Shown piece by piece: positions 25,698 through 34,606 of a stretch of 47,561 nucleotides of DNA. The notes under the pieces are model-generated. The model was given only the letters and a program-made list of their open reading frames with translations, did no database searches and was not told the origin of the DNA. Source of the DNA: Acidimicrobiia bacterium. Lineage in GTDB: Bacteria; Acidobacteriota; Terriglobia; Bryobacterales; Bryobacteraceae. The first letter of the stretch is position 1. Every line of letters begins with the position of its first letter. A program made the translations under genes and the position numbers. The stretch covers positions 1-47,561 of the forward strand of contig VFZE01000046.1 of the NCBI GenBank assembly GCA_016871315.1. Direction: 5' to 3'.

Positions 25698-28294
25698 AGG
25701 CAATGTCGGTTCGCCTGGCTGCCCTTGTTGTGTTCACTGTGTGCGGCTCAACTGCGGCACTGGGAAACGAGTTCTTCGAAAAGAAGATCCGCCCCGTGCT
25801 GGCCGAACAGTGCTATGCGTGCCACAGCGCGAAGATCAAGACGCCGATGGGCGACCTGCGCCTGGATACCGCCCAGGGCTTGGCGAGCGCCGCGCAGGGC
25901 AAGCTGATGGCCGCCATCGGTTACACCGACCTCAAACTGCGCATGCCCCCGCAGGGCAAACTCGCGCCGGAAGTCATCGCCGATTTCCAGAAATGGATCG
26001 AGATGGGCGCGCCGCACACGCTCGGCGAGAACAAGACCGAAGCTTCCAAAACCATCGACTGGGAAGAGGCGCGCCAGTTCTGGGCCTTCCAGCCGCTGAA
26101 TCCGCCGCAGGGTGACCATTCCATCGATTCCCTGCTCGCCGCCCGACGCCAGAATCTTGCCACCGCGCCTCCAGCCGGAAAGCGCGAATGGATCCGGCGA
26201 GTGACCTTCGACCTCACTGGCCTGCCGCCGACGCCCGCGGAAATCGACGTCTTTTTGAATGACGACTCTGCGGGCGCCCGTCAAAAAGTGGTGCAGCGCC
26301 TGCTCGGCTCGCCGCATTACGGCGAGCGGTGGGCCCGCCACTGGTTGGACTTGGTGCGTTTCTCGGAAACCAACGGCCACGAGTTCGACAACGACAAGCT
26401 CGACGCCTGGCGCTACCGCGACTACATCATCCGCGCCTTCAATCAGGACATCGGCTACGACCAACTCGTCCTGGAACACATCGCCGGGGACCTGCTGCCG
26501 CAAAAACGAAAATCTCTCGACGCCGCCTATTTCGAATCGCCGCTCGGCACCAGCATGTACTGGTTCGGCGAGGTGCTGAACAGCGCCACCGACTCGGTAA
26601 AATCCCGCGCCGATACCGTCGACAACCAAATCGACGTACTCTCGAAAACCTTCCTCGGACTCACCGTTGCCTGCGCCCGCTGCCACGACCACAAGTTCGA
26701 TCCCATTCCCACCAAGGATTACTACGCTCTTGCCGGAACCATGCACAGCACCTACGTACGCGAGGCGGTGCTCGACACGCCCGGCCATGCCGCGGCCATC
26801 CGCGCCGCCGCCGCGCAAGTGCCGGCTCATATCAAGGAAGGTAAATGGCGCCTCCGCGAAGGCGACGTCCTTTTCACCGATTTCTCCGACTTCACAGGGT
26901 GGGACATCTCCGGCGCCGCGTTCGGCCGCCAACCCTACTTCGGTGTCGCCGCCTCCTGGGACAAGCCGCTGGTCGGCTCTCTCACTTCCGCCCGCTTCAA
27001 GATGCCCAAGCTCTGGGTCCATGTCCGCCTGCATGGCACGCAGCAGCCTAAAGGGCAGCCCGGTCTCGCGCCTGTCCGCGTCACGCTGGTCGCCGACGAT
27101 CACAAGAGCCAGCACTTCCTTCCCAACAAGAGCGAGGGCTGGCACTGGCGCACCATCCGCATGACCAAGGAGATTGGCCGCTCCTGTTACTTCGAAATTG
27201 TCGATCGTGATCCGGACGGCTTCCTCGCGGTCGATGCCATCATCTTCTCCGATCACCAGGAGCCGCCTGACGTCGCCGAACCTGGCGAGTTCCGCCTCTC
27301 TTCCGCGCCTCCCAACGGTGTCCCCTCCTCTTACTGGGGCATGGTGGCCGGCGACGAGTCGCCTCACAATGTCCGGCTCCACGTCCGCGGTTCCCACACC
27401 AATCTGGGTGAAGAGGTGCCGCGCGGCTCGCTCCAGATCATCGGCGGCGCTCGTGTAGAAACAGGCAGCGGCCGCCTGGAGCTTGCCCGCTCCATCCTGA
27501 AAAGCCCCCTCGCCGCCCGCGTGATGGTCAACCGCATCTGGAAGCATCACTTCGGCACGGGACTGGCTGCAAGCACCGACAATTTCGGCCAAACCGGCGC
27601 GCGCCCGTCGCATCCGGAACTGCTCGACTGGCTGGCGCGCCAGTTCATCGACAGCGGTTGGTCCATCAAGGCGATGCACCGCCTGATCCTGAGTTCCGAC
27701 GCCTACGCCATGTCCAGCCGTCCGCATCCGGACTCCTTGGGGAAGGACCCCAACAACAAGCTCGTCCACTACATGCCCGTGCGGCGCCTGGAAGCCGAAG
27801 CCATCCGCGACTCGATGCTCGCCGTGAGCGGCACGCTCAACACCACCATGTTCGGCCCCGGCGTGACGCCGCACATCTCGAAGTACCAGGACGGCCGCGG
27901 CAAGCCTGTCTCCGGCCCTCTGGACGCCAACGGCCGCCGCAGCATCTACATTCAGGTCCGCCGCAACTTCCTGACGCCGATGTTCCTCGCCTTCGACTAC
28001 CCGCTGCCAGTCTCCACCATCGGCGCCCGCGGAAGCTCCACCGTACCTTCTCAGGCCCTGCTCATGCTTAACAATGAATTCGTCGCTGCGGCCGCGGAGA
28101 CTTGGGCGGATAAGCTCACGCGCAAACAGACCGGTCCGGACGCCCGGATCCAAAGCATGTACCTGACCGCCTTCGGCCGGCCGCCCGAAGATTGGGAACG
28201 CGCCGAGTTGAAAACCTATCTCGCCAAGAACGGCTCCTGGTCAGACCTCTGTCACGTCCTGTTCAACAGCGCGGAGTTCATCTATGTCCGCTGA
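25694..28294 (+). CDS. PSD1/planctomycete cytochrome C protein (DUF1549, DUF1553)
   Basis: An exported protein of 866 residues. The signal peptide (about 1-24) is followed by a planctomycete-type cytochrome c module with the heme motif CYACH at 40-44 and a possible distal ligand in MPPQGKL. DUF1549 comes next (RRVTFDLTGLPPTPAEID, then YGERWARHWLDLVRF and ARCHDHKFDPI). A middle insert of about 200 residues is of beta type. DUF1553 closes the protein (RVMVNRIWKHHFGTGL and SDAYAMSSRP). Such proteins occur with DUF1501 genes, as here, and are thought to act in surface oxidation of polymers; the reaction is not known. The longer in-frame extension upstream of 25694 is spurious, as it overlaps the GT87 gene. 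Confidence 0.93.
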   Translation: MKAMSVRLAALVVFTVCGSTAALGNEFFEKKIRPVLAEQCYACHSAKIKTPMGDLRLDTAQGLASAAQGKLMAAIGYTDLKLRMPPQGKLAPEVIADFQKWIEMGAPHTLGENKTEASKTIDWEEARQFWAFQPLNPPQGDHSIDSLLAARRQNLATAPPAGKREWIRRVTFDLTGLPPTPAEIDVFLNDDSAGARQKVVQRLLGSPHYGERWARHWLDLVRFSETNGHEFDNDKLDAWRYRDYIIRAFNQDIGYDQLVLEHIAGDLLPQKRKSLDAAYFESPLGTSMYWFGEVLNSATDSVKSRADTVDNQIDVLSKTFLGLTVACARCHDHKFDPIPTKDYYALAGTMHSTYVREAVLDTPGHAAAIRAAAAQVPAHIKEGKWRLREGDVLFTDFSDFTGWDISGAAFGRQPYFGVAASWDKPLVGSLTSARFKMPKLWVHVRLHGTQQPKGQPGLAPVRVTLVADDHKSQHFLPNKSEGWHWRTIRMTKEIGRSCYFEIVDRDPDGFLAVDAIIFSDHQEPPDVAEPGEFRLSSAPPNGVPSSYWGMVAGDESPHNVRLHVRGSHTNLGEEVPRGSLQIIGGARVETGSGRLELARSILKSPLAARVMVNRIWKHHFGTGLAASTDNFGQTGARPSHPELLDWLARQFIDSGWSIKAMHRLILSSDAYAMSSRPHPDSLGKDPNNKLVHYMPVRRLEAEAIRDSMLAVSGTLNTTMFGPGVTPHISKYQDGRGKPVSGPLDANGRRSIYIQVRRNFLTPMFLAFDYPLPVSTIGARGSSTVPSQALLMLNNEFVAAAAETWADKLTRKQTGPDARIQSMYLTAFGRPPEDWERAELKTYLAKNGSWSDLCHVLFNSAEFIYVR

Positions 28295-29699
28295 ACATCG
28301 CTCCCGCTTCCTCACGCGCCGCCAGATGCTGTGCCGCTGCGCCAACGGCTTCGGTGGACTCGCGCTGCTTGACTTGATGACACGCACCGCCGGCGCCGCC
28401 ACCCGCGCGCCCCATCATGCGGCGAAGGCGAAATCGGTCATCTTCCTCTTCATGGACGGCGGTCCTTCACAGATCGACACGTTCGATCCCAAGCCCCGCC
28501 TGACCGCGGAAAACGGCCAGAAGATCCCCATCGACACTCCCACTACCGTCTTCAACATCAGCGACCGCATCTACGCATCCCCGTACAGCTTCCGCAAGTA
28601 CGGACAAAGCGGCGCGGCCGTCAGCGAACTCTTCCCGCACGTCGCCGAATGCGTCGACGACATGGCCATTATCCGCTCCATGGTCGCCGACCACAGCGAG
28701 CACACCGCGGCCAATTACTTCATGCATTCCGGCTCCGGTTTCCAGGGTCGGCCGAGCATCGGCGCATGGGTGAACTACGGCCTCGGCTCGGAGAGCGAAA
28801 ACCTGCCGGGCTTCATCGTGCTCGAAAGCGGCCTCATTCCTCCCGGCGGGCTGGACTGCTTCGGCTCCGGTTTCCTTCCCGCCTCCTATCAGGGCACGTT
28901 GTTCCGCAACAGCGAACATCCCGTGGCAGACTTGCAGCCTCTCGAAAAAGACCCTGCGCGCCAGCGCGCCAAGCTCGAGCTGCTCGGCAAACTGAACCGC
29001 GGCGTGCTCGATCGCTTCGGTCAGGTTAGCGAAATCGAAGCCACCATTTCGAACTACGAAATGGCCTTCCGCATGCAGTCGGCCGTGCCCGATCTGCTCG
29101 ACTTCTCCGGCGAAAGCGAAGCCACGCGAAAGCTCTACGGACTGGATGAGGAACTCACATCCGAATTCGGCCGCGAGTGCCTGATCGCGCGGCGCCTGGT
29201 CGAACGCGGTGTCCGCTTCATTGAACTTCTTTCGCCCGCGCGCAAGGGCCTGGACCGCTGGGATCAGCATTCAGGCCTCGAAAACGGCCACCGCATCAAC
29301 GCCAAGTCGACGGACAAGCCCATCGCCGGCCTGTTGAGGGATCTGAAATCGCGCGGATTGCTCGATCAAACGCTGGTGATCTGGGGAGGCGAATTCGGCC
29401 GCACGCCATGCGCACAGTACCCGGACGGCAGCTATGTAAAAGAGATTGGCCGGGACCACAACCCATTCGGCTTCACGATGTGGATGGCCGGTGGCGGTGT
29501 GAAAGGCGGTGTCGTGCACGGGGCGACGGACGAGTACGGCTACTTCGCCGTGGAAAAGAAGGTCCACGTGCACGATCTGCACGCCACCATTCTTCATCTG
29601 CTCGGTCTTGACCACACGCGGCTCTCCTTCCATTTCTCCGGCCGTGACATGCGCCTCACCGATGTCCACGGCAACGTCGTCCGGGAGATTCTTGCTTGA
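28284..29699 (+). CDS. DUF1501 domain protein with Tat-like leader
   Basis: A 471-residue protein of the alkaline phosphatase/sulfatase-like DUF1501 family. An N-terminal twin-arginine leader (FLTRRQMLCRCANG) is followed by SVIFLFMDGGPSQIDTFDPK, the first metal-loop signature, and by WGGEFGRTPCAQ and GRDHNPFGFTMWMAGGG near the C-terminus. DUF1501 genes nearly always accompany PSD1 cytochromes, and this gene starts 11 bases before the end of that gene. The enzymatic activity is unproven. The stop overlaps the TTG start of the GAF gene. Confidence 0.93.
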   Translation: MSAEHRSRFLTRRQMLCRCANGFGGLALLDLMTRTAGAATRAPHHAAKAKSVIFLFMDGGPSQIDTFDPKPRLTAENGQKIPIDTPTTVFNISDRIYASPYSFRKYGQSGAAVSELFPHVAECVDDMAIIRSMVADHSEHTAANYFMHSGSGFQGRPSIGAWVNYGLGSESENLPGFIVLESGLIPPGGLDCFGSGFLPASYQGTLFRNSEHPVADLQPLEKDPARQRAKLELLGKLNRGVLDRFGQVSEIEATISNYEMAFRMQSAVPDLLDFSGESEATRKLYGLDEELTSEFGRECLIARRLVERGVRFIELLSPARKGLDRWDQHSGLENGHRINAKSTDKPIAGLLRDLKSRGLLDQTLVIWGGEFGRTPCAQYPDGSYVKEIGRDHNPFGFTMWMAGGGVKGGVVHGATDEYGYFAVEKKVHVHDLHATILHLLGLDHTRLSFHFSGRDMRLTDVHGNVVREILA

Positions 29700-30100
29700 G
29701 GGAGGAGCTCGCGCGAATCCTCAAAGAATTCTCCGCCGACAGCGGCACCATTCATCTGATGGGCGGCGACGGCTTGCTCCACCTGAAGGCATCCATCGGC
29801 ATCCCTGACCAGGTGCTCACCTTCATCAACGCCATCCCCGTCGGCAAAGGCATGGCCGGTCTCGCGGCCGAGCGCCGCGAACCCGTCACCATCTGCAACC
29901 TGCAATCCGACACCAGCGGTGACGCCCGCCCCGGCGCAAAGGCCACGGGTCTGGAAGGCTCCATTGCATTGCCCATCTTCGACGGCGACCGTGTCGCCGG
30001 CGTGCTCGGCGTCGCCAATCTAGCGCCGCGAACCTTCACCCCCGCCGAGATCGACCGCCTTCTTGAGGAGGGCCGCCGCCTGGCTGCTCACTCTGCTTGA
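29696..30100 (+). CDS. Stand-alone GAF domain protein
   Basis: A small cytoplasmic protein of 134 residues consisting of one GAF domain: an N-terminal helix, ADSGTIHLMGGDGLLHLKAS, IPVGKGMAGLAAERREPV, ALPIFDGDRVAGVLGVANL and a closing helix. GAF domains bind small ligands. The start is a TTG that overlaps the DUF1501 stop, so translation is likely coupled. No output domain is attached; a partner would be needed. Some short GAF proteins are free methionine sulfoxide reductases, but I see no conserved Cys pair here, so I would not assign that. Confidence 0.75.
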   Translation: MREELARILKEFSADSGTIHLMGGDGLLHLKASIGIPDQVLTFINAIPVGKGMAGLAAERREPVTICNLQSDTSGDARPGAKATGLEGSIALPIFDGDRVAGVLGVANLAPRTFTPAEIDRLLEEGRRLAAHSA

Positions 30101-30452
30101 CCGCCCTCATCTTCGCCGCCACCTACCTGGTTGTTGCCATTGGCCGCCTCCCTGGATTCCGCATTGACCGTACCGGAGCCGCCATCATCGGCGCCAGCCT
30201 CATGGTAGCCACCGGAGCCATCACCATGGAGGAGGCCTGGAATGCCATCCGCTTCGACACCATCCTGCTGCTGTTCGGCATGATGATCGTCGTCGCCAAT
30301 CTCCGCCTTCCAACATCGGCAGTGTCGCCAACCTGATCGTGGTTGAGAGGGCGCGCCCGCAATGCGAGATCCGGTTCTGGGATTACTTCCGCGCCGGGGC
30401 GCCGCTCACCTTGTTGACGCTCGCCATCGGCATCGCCTGGCTCTCGCTCTAG
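30097..30452 (+). pseudogene. ArsB/NhaD-type (SLC13-like) anion permease, deletion remnant
   Basis: Two ends of one permease survive. Codons from 30097 give the N-terminal helices (LVVAIGRLPGFRIDRTGAA, then FDTILLLFGMMIVVANLRL). In a second frame, from about 30311 to 30452, the C-terminus appears: NIGSVANLIVVERARP, then FWDYFRAGAPLTLLTLAIG and a stop. The middle, which I estimate at close to 300 residues from the usual size of this family, is gone, and the reading frame changes at the junction near 30305-30312. It is therefore a non-functional remnant. The TTG start overlaps the GAF stop. Confidence 0.75.
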
Positions 30453-30937
30453 TTCGGCTTGATGTGAATCACTACCGCGGGCTTGCGCGAGGCTTCTCTA
30501 TCGGAAGCCCAGCCAATCAGCGCCCCCAGCGCCGCCGCTCCGCCAATGAATCCCGCCAACAGCGAGCCACCCAAACTCCGATTCGCCTCGTTGTTGGCAT
30601 ACTGATAGGCCAGCACGCCAGGAACAGCACCCGCGCCGCCCCCTATGGCCGCACCGAGCGCCGTCCGCTTCGAACTCTTCTTCGGACCTACGCTCAGCGA
30701 CTTCAAAGAGGCGCGCGGAATCGAGACGACGCCCTTCTTCCCCTTAACGAGCAGCGCATCGGCTTCCACATCAACCACTCTGCCCTCGACGGCCGACCCG
30801 TCAGCCAACGCTGTCGAAATCCAGCGATCCTGCACCTCGGGCGCCAGTTCCTGCCAGCTCAGTGTCAGCGCTCGCTGCGCCAGCAGGCCGCCTTGAACCA
30901 ACAACAGCATCGAAGCCCACGCCAATACACGCATCAT
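30449..30937 (-). CDS. Exported LSm/SH3-like plus glycine-zipper protein
   Basis: A 162-residue protein with a signal peptide (about 1-20). The next part is beta-rich: GSAVEGRVVDVEADALLV and KGVVSIPRASLKSLSV, an LSm- or SH3-like barrel seen in other acidobacterial envelope proteins. A glycine-rich hydrophobic region follows (TALGAAIGGGAGAVPGV, then GGSLLAGFIGGAAALGALIG), a glycine zipper that could insert in a membrane. The function is unknown. It overlaps the OYE-like gene upstream by four bases and is last in the leftward operon. Confidence 0.7.
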   Translation of the reverse strand: MMRVLAWASMLLLVQGGLLAQRALTLSWQELAPEVQDRWISTALADGSAVEGRVVDVEADALLVKGKKGVVSIPRASLKSLSVGPKKSSKRTALGAAIGGGAGAVPGVLAYQYANNEANRSLGGSLLAGFIGGAAALGALIGWASDREASRKPAVVIHIKPN

Positions 30938-32355
30938 TTACTCCGGAACACTTCCCGGGCCTCCTTCATAATCGGTCCGTAGACCTCTTTATCGAAAGGC
31001 GGGCAGCCCGTAGGGAACTGGCCCAGCGGATGATTCTTCTGCCGCATCAGAAATGTGCAATAGGTGAGCGTCTTGCAGGTGCGCAGCGGATTCCATGCGC
31101 CCTTCTCCAGCAGCTCCCGGGCAAATTCAGGATAAGCCAGCGCCCCCCGCCCGACGCCGAAAAACGTGATCTTGCCCTCCTGAATGTTGTGCGCCGCCGC
31201 GTTCGGCGCGAAATGCTGAAGCCAGGAATAGCCTGTTCCCACCATCGGCAGATCGGGAAACGCCTGTTGCAATCCTCCCGCAATCTGGAAATGGCGGTCG
31301 ACGCCGATCAGCGGATGTTCCGGTTGTTCATAGTTGCCCTCGTCGGGCTTCTCAAAGGGCCGGCCCACGTGCGGATTGTAGTAGGGACAGCCGGCGCTCA
31401 CGTTAATCAACTCCACGCCCGCCGCGCGGAATATCCTCACCGCCTCGATCACTTCCGCCAAGTCTGGCTCCATCGGATTCTCCGCGCTCACGCCGAATCC
31501 ATACGGGTACGGGACTGGATATTCCAGCGGCACGCCCAGCTTCGTCTCCGGATCAATCGTGTAAGGAACCCCGTCAAAGCAGCCTAGCCGCATCACCAGC
31601 ATCAACTGCTTTCCATACTTCGCGCGGATCTTTCCACAAACGTTGCTGATGAATCTCGTACGGTTCTCGAGTGAGCCGCCATAGTGCCCCGGCCGAGTCT
31701 TGGCGCCCAGTAGCTCGGCCAGCAAATAGCCGTGGGTCGCCTTGATGTCCACGCTCCGGAAGCCCGCCTTCGACGCCAGTCCCGCTGCAGCCATGAAGAT
31801 ATCCTCCAGCCGCTCCAACTCGGAATCGCTGATCACCGGATAATCGGCCGGCGTGTTCGTCTTTTTGTCGATGACCGGGTTGTGGTAGGCGATGATACGC
31901 TTGGGCACCGAATAGCGTCCGGAGTGGGTCAGCTGCAGCGGCGCAATCAAGTCATCGGTGGAGCCGAACTCTTCCCGGTGCACTTTCAACGTCAGCTCCA
32001 GCAGCTTTGCGAACGAGCCAACGGTGGCTTCGTGCAGCCACAGTTGGCGCACGTTGGCCTTGCCTTCTTCGGCCACGGCCGAGGCCTCAACCCAGATCAG
32101 CTTCGCGCCACTCCGCCCGAAACGCTCATAACGCCGGAAGGTCAGCTCATCGGGATGCCCATCGAGCGTGGCATCGCAGCCTTCCATCGGGTGGATGGCC
32201 ATCGAGTTGCCTGCCTTCACACCTCCGGCCACCACCGGGCGGCCCAGCGCTGCTTTCACTTTTTCCGGGTCCGGCTCGTAGCCGGTGTGCTTCAAACGGA
32301 GCCGCTCAGTTTCCTGTTGGAGATCTTGTAGCGTCCGGTACTGGAAGTGTTTCAT
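30934..32355 (-). CDS. Old yellow enzyme-like NADH:flavin oxidoreductase
   Basis: An FMN-dependent TIM-barrel oxidoreductase of 473 residues. NSMAIHPMEGCDA near 50-62, QLTHSGRYS at 141-149, ATHGYLLAELLG at 206-217 and HYGGSLENRTRF at 224-235 are OYE signatures that hold FMN and the substrate. The C-terminal part has CKTLTYCTFLMRQ and GQFPTGCPPFD; the spaced cysteines may hold an Fe-S cluster as in 2,4-dienoyl-CoA reductase relatives, but the fit is not exact. No NAD(P)-binding module follows. The start lies 50 bases inside the MFS gene; the pair may import and reduce one substrate, possibly an enone. Confidence 0.88.
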   Translation of the reverse strand: MKHFQYRTLQDLQQETERLRLKHTGYEPDPEKVKAALGRPVVAGGVKAGNSMAIHPMEGCDATLDGHPDELTFRRYERFGRSGAKLIWVEASAVAEEGKANVRQLWLHEATVGSFAKLLELTLKVHREEFGSTDDLIAPLQLTHSGRYSVPKRIIAYHNPVIDKKTNTPADYPVISDSELERLEDIFMAAAGLASKAGFRSVDIKATHGYLLAELLGAKTRPGHYGGSLENRTRFISNVCGKIRAKYGKQLMLVMRLGCFDGVPYTIDPETKLGVPLEYPVPYPYGFGVSAENPMEPDLAEVIEAVRIFRAAGVELINVSAGCPYYNPHVGRPFEKPDEGNYEQPEHPLIGVDRHFQIAGGLQQAFPDLPMVGTGYSWLQHFAPNAAAHNIQEGKITFFGVGRGALAYPEFARELLEKGAWNPLRTCKTLTYCTFLMRQKNHPLGQFPTGCPPFDKEVYGPIMKEAREVFRSK

Positions 32356-33592
32356 CCTTGGGTCCGTGCCTGGGCAGCATGCCGATGGCGATCGCGCCGA
32401 GGAAAGCCGTCGCGAAGACCGTCAGCATGGCGTGATAATAACCGCCCGCGAAATCCCGCAGCTGCGCGATGAAGTTCGGGAACCAGAACTGTGCGATCGT
32501 GTCGGTGGGCAGAATGGCCGACATCGCGCGTGGGAGGGTCGTCAAGCCGAACTGGTCGGCCGCCATCAGCGGGATCAGCATATAGTCGGCGCCCATGGCG
32601 AAACCGAACACCAGCGCGAACAAGTAAACATAGTTGCCTTGTGCCGGCGTCACCAGGAACAGCGTGGGAATCGCCAGTGCGACCACCAGGTAGGTCACCA
32701 GCATCACGTATTTCCGCGGCAGCTTGTCGGCAAGGTAGCCGGCCAGCAGCCGGCCTCCTATCGATGCCCATAAGACCCAGAAGCTCGCCGTAGACCAGAT
32801 CTGATTCCGCGCGTCCTGCGTGGTGAAGCCCTGCTCCTCGAAAACAAACTTCATATGGAAATTGACCGCCGCAATCGAGCCGATCGACGCCGCGCTTCCC
32901 ACCAGCAGATACCAGAACGCGGGCTGGCGCATCAAGTAGGCGAAGGTCTTTGGCGGCTCCGCAGCGGCAGCGGCAGCGGCCGTTGCCGCCGCCAGTTCCT
33001 CGTCTCCATCCGGCACCTGCCCCACATCGGAGGGCTTGTCTTTCAGTACGAACAAAGCAATCGGCCATGCCAGCAAGAGCAGAAAACTCATGTAATTGAG
33101 CGCTTCGGTATAGTGCATCTGCTTGGCCAAATACGGACCCAGCTTGTTGCCGATGGAACCAACTACGGCCACGCCGACGTAGGTGATTCCCATGGCCCGC
33201 CCACGCTTGGCCTTGTACCAGTTGCTGATGATGATCTGGTGCGGAATCGGTCCGGAGATGAAATAGCCGATCATGTACAGCGACCACGCGCCGAAGTATT
33301 CCCACGTCGCCCCACTCAGCCTCGCGAACCATTGGAACGCGCAAAACGTCAGCCCTGTTCCCACGATGATCAGCAGCCGCGGACTCACCCGCGGCACAAT
33401 CACGGGACCGGCCCAGATGGTCAGTAGCACCGCCACCGGCGCGCCCAGCGTGATGAGCGAAATCGGCCAGCTATGGTCATCGCGGAAGTAGTCGAAAAAG
33501 AACGCGATGTTGTAGTACGGGAAGCCGGTGGAGATGCCAAACGTCAGAAAGCACGCGGCGACGATCCAGGGCCCGGAGAAGCCTTTTTTCAT
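32306..33592 (-). CDS. Major facilitator superfamily transporter, OFA-like
   Basis: A 428-residue inner-membrane carrier with about twelve hydrophobic segments and a central loop rich in Ala and acidic residues (GDEELAAATAAAAAAAEPPK). The N-terminus (GISTGFPYYNIAFFFDYF) and the later PRVSPRLLIIVGTGLTF loop are typical of anion-type MFS permeases near the oxalate/formate antiporter group; that subfamily is uncertain. AAAGGAG lies about 12 bases before the start. It heads the leftward MFS-OYE-glycine zipper operon and overlaps the OYE gene by 50 bases. A TATGGT with an upstream TG, at 33628-33633 on this strand, could be its -10 element. Confidence 0.85.
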   Translation of the reverse strand: MKKGFSGPWIVAACFLTFGISTGFPYYNIAFFFDYFRDDHSWPISLITLGAPVAVLLTIWAGPVIVPRVSPRLLIIVGTGLTFCAFQWFARLSGATWEYFGAWSLYMIGYFISGPIPHQIIISNWYKAKRGRAMGITYVGVAVVGSIGNKLGPYLAKQMHYTEALNYMSFLLLLAWPIALFVLKDKPSDVGQVPDGDEELAAATAAAAAAAEPPKTFAYLMRQPAFWYLLVGSAASIGSIAAVNFHMKFVFEEQGFTTQDARNQIWSTASFWVLWASIGGRLLAGYLADKLPRKYVMLVTYLVVALAIPTLFLVTPAQGNYVYLFALVFGFAMGADYMLIPLMAADQFGLTTLPRAMSAILPTDTIAQFWFPNFIAQLRDFAGGYYHAMLTVFATAFLGAIAIGMLPRHGPKDETLPVPDATRSPTGN

Positions 33593-33766
33593 TGGGGCTG
33601 ACCGCTCCTTTCGGAAAATAACTCACTACCATAGCACAGCGGTCTGATGAAGGCTTGCGGAGAAGCATGTCCTAGGCCGGGCTAGGCGATGGCGGCGCAA
33701 AGGAGAACCAGCCACATCCGCAAACAGTGGGGATCGTAGCACAGGGCAGACGCAGGATGATTGCTC

Positions 33767-34399
33767 TTAGCGCTCCGGCAGCTGGAACTTGAGCGCGGTA
33801 ACGATGGCGGAGCGGTCGCCGCCCCAGCTGGCGCGGCGGATGTCGTAGAGGTAGCCGGCTTCAAGCGTCATCACCGGGGACAGGCGGATGCGCAGGCCGC
33901 CGCTGTTGCGGACGGAATGGAAACCCTGCTTCACGGCCAGCCACTCGTTTTGAATAAAAGGCGCCACCCTGCGGCCGGGCAGTTGGAGTCGTGTATACGT
34001 GCGGAAGCGCATGTAGTTGGGGCGGCCGGTGTTCATGTGACGCTCAGCGGCGATGCGCGTGATGAGGACTGTGCCAAGGGCAACGGCGAAGGGGCGCTCC
34101 ACGCCTACGAAGGCGCGGTGGCCTTTCGTCCAAGGATCGCCGGCCTCGTGTGCGGGTTGGAAATAGTAGCCGGTGTAGGGGATGAGGTTCTTGCCTGCAT
34201 GAAACCGGACAATGGCGCCGCCTCTGGCTTGCTGCAAGCGGTGGAATTCATCTCTTGTGCGGACGCGGCTGTGGATGACCAAGTCAGCGTGGCGGTTCAC
34301 GCGCATCTGGGTGTCGAACAAGTGCCAGGAGAAGAGCTCGGTGGCGGAAAGGGAGGCGGGCAGGGTGAGGAGTGGAACAAGAGGGAGAAGATAGCGCAT
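33767..34399 (-). CDS. DUF2490 domain protein, exported
   Basis: A protein of about 210 residues with a signal peptide (RYLLPLVPLLTLPASLSA). The remainder alternates short beta strands: ELFSWHLFDTQMRVNRH, RAFVGVERPFAVALG, RFRTYTRLQLPGR and LEAGYLYDIRR. This is the pattern of DUF2490, probably a small outer-membrane beta barrel. Its role is unknown. ATG at 34399 or one codon upstream. A weak promoter pair (TTGCAC and TACAAA, 17 bases apart, 34419-34447 on this strand) precedes it. The 174 bases between it and the MFS gene contain nothing I can identify. Confidence 0.65.
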   Translation of the reverse strand: MRYLLPLVPLLTLPASLSATELFSWHLFDTQMRVNRHADLVIHSRVRTRDEFHRLQQARGGAIVRFHAGKNLIPYTGYYFQPAHEAGDPWTKGHRAFVGVERPFAVALGTVLITRIAAERHMNTGRPNYMRFRTYTRLQLPGRRVAPFIQNEWLAVKQGFHSVRNSGGLRIRLSPVMTLEAGYLYDIRRASWGGDRSAIVTALKFQLPER

Positions 34400-34449
34400 C
34401 AATAAGGCCCGTCACGGATTTGTAACATAAATTTAACAGAAGTGCAACA

Positions 34450-34483
34450 GGGAAACCGCTATCAGAGGGAAACCGCTATCAGA
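34450..34483. repeat. Tandem 17-base direct repeat
   Basis: Two perfect head-to-tail copies of GGGAAACCGCTATCAGA lie at 34450-34466 and 34467-34483 in the gap between the DUF2490 and spondin genes. A third copy starts (GAAA) but does not continue. This looks like a slippage duplication and has no evident function. Confidence 0.9.
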
Positions 34484-34573
34484 GAAATCGCGGCTTTATC
34501 ATCACTTTAAAGTCCTGGAGAGAGCTGGGCTGATACATGCCGCTGGGACTGGGAGGTTTGGCGAGTGATGCGG

Positions 34574-34598
34574 GCGGGGAGGCCCCGGGCCTCCCCGC
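34574..34598 (-). terminator. GC-rich hairpin after the spondin gene
   Basis: An 11-bp perfect inverted repeat (GCGGGGAGGCC and its complement) with a three-base loop starts eight bases after the spondin gene stop on the minus strand. No T-run follows on that strand, so it would be a terminator only in the loose sense or an mRNA-end stabiliser. Confidence 0.5.
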
Positions 34599-34606
34599 GG
34601 ACCGGT

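Noticed and set aside
25748-28153. 801-codon open frame antisense to the PSD1 cytochrome gene
   Set aside because: It mirrors a gene with clear family motifs; its own translation has no recognisable domain and is rich in repeats caused by GC-biased codons.
33593-33766. Gap between the MFS and DUF2490 genes as a small RNA locus
   Set aside because: Only a five-pair CCTAG/CTAGG stem is visible and no terminator follows.
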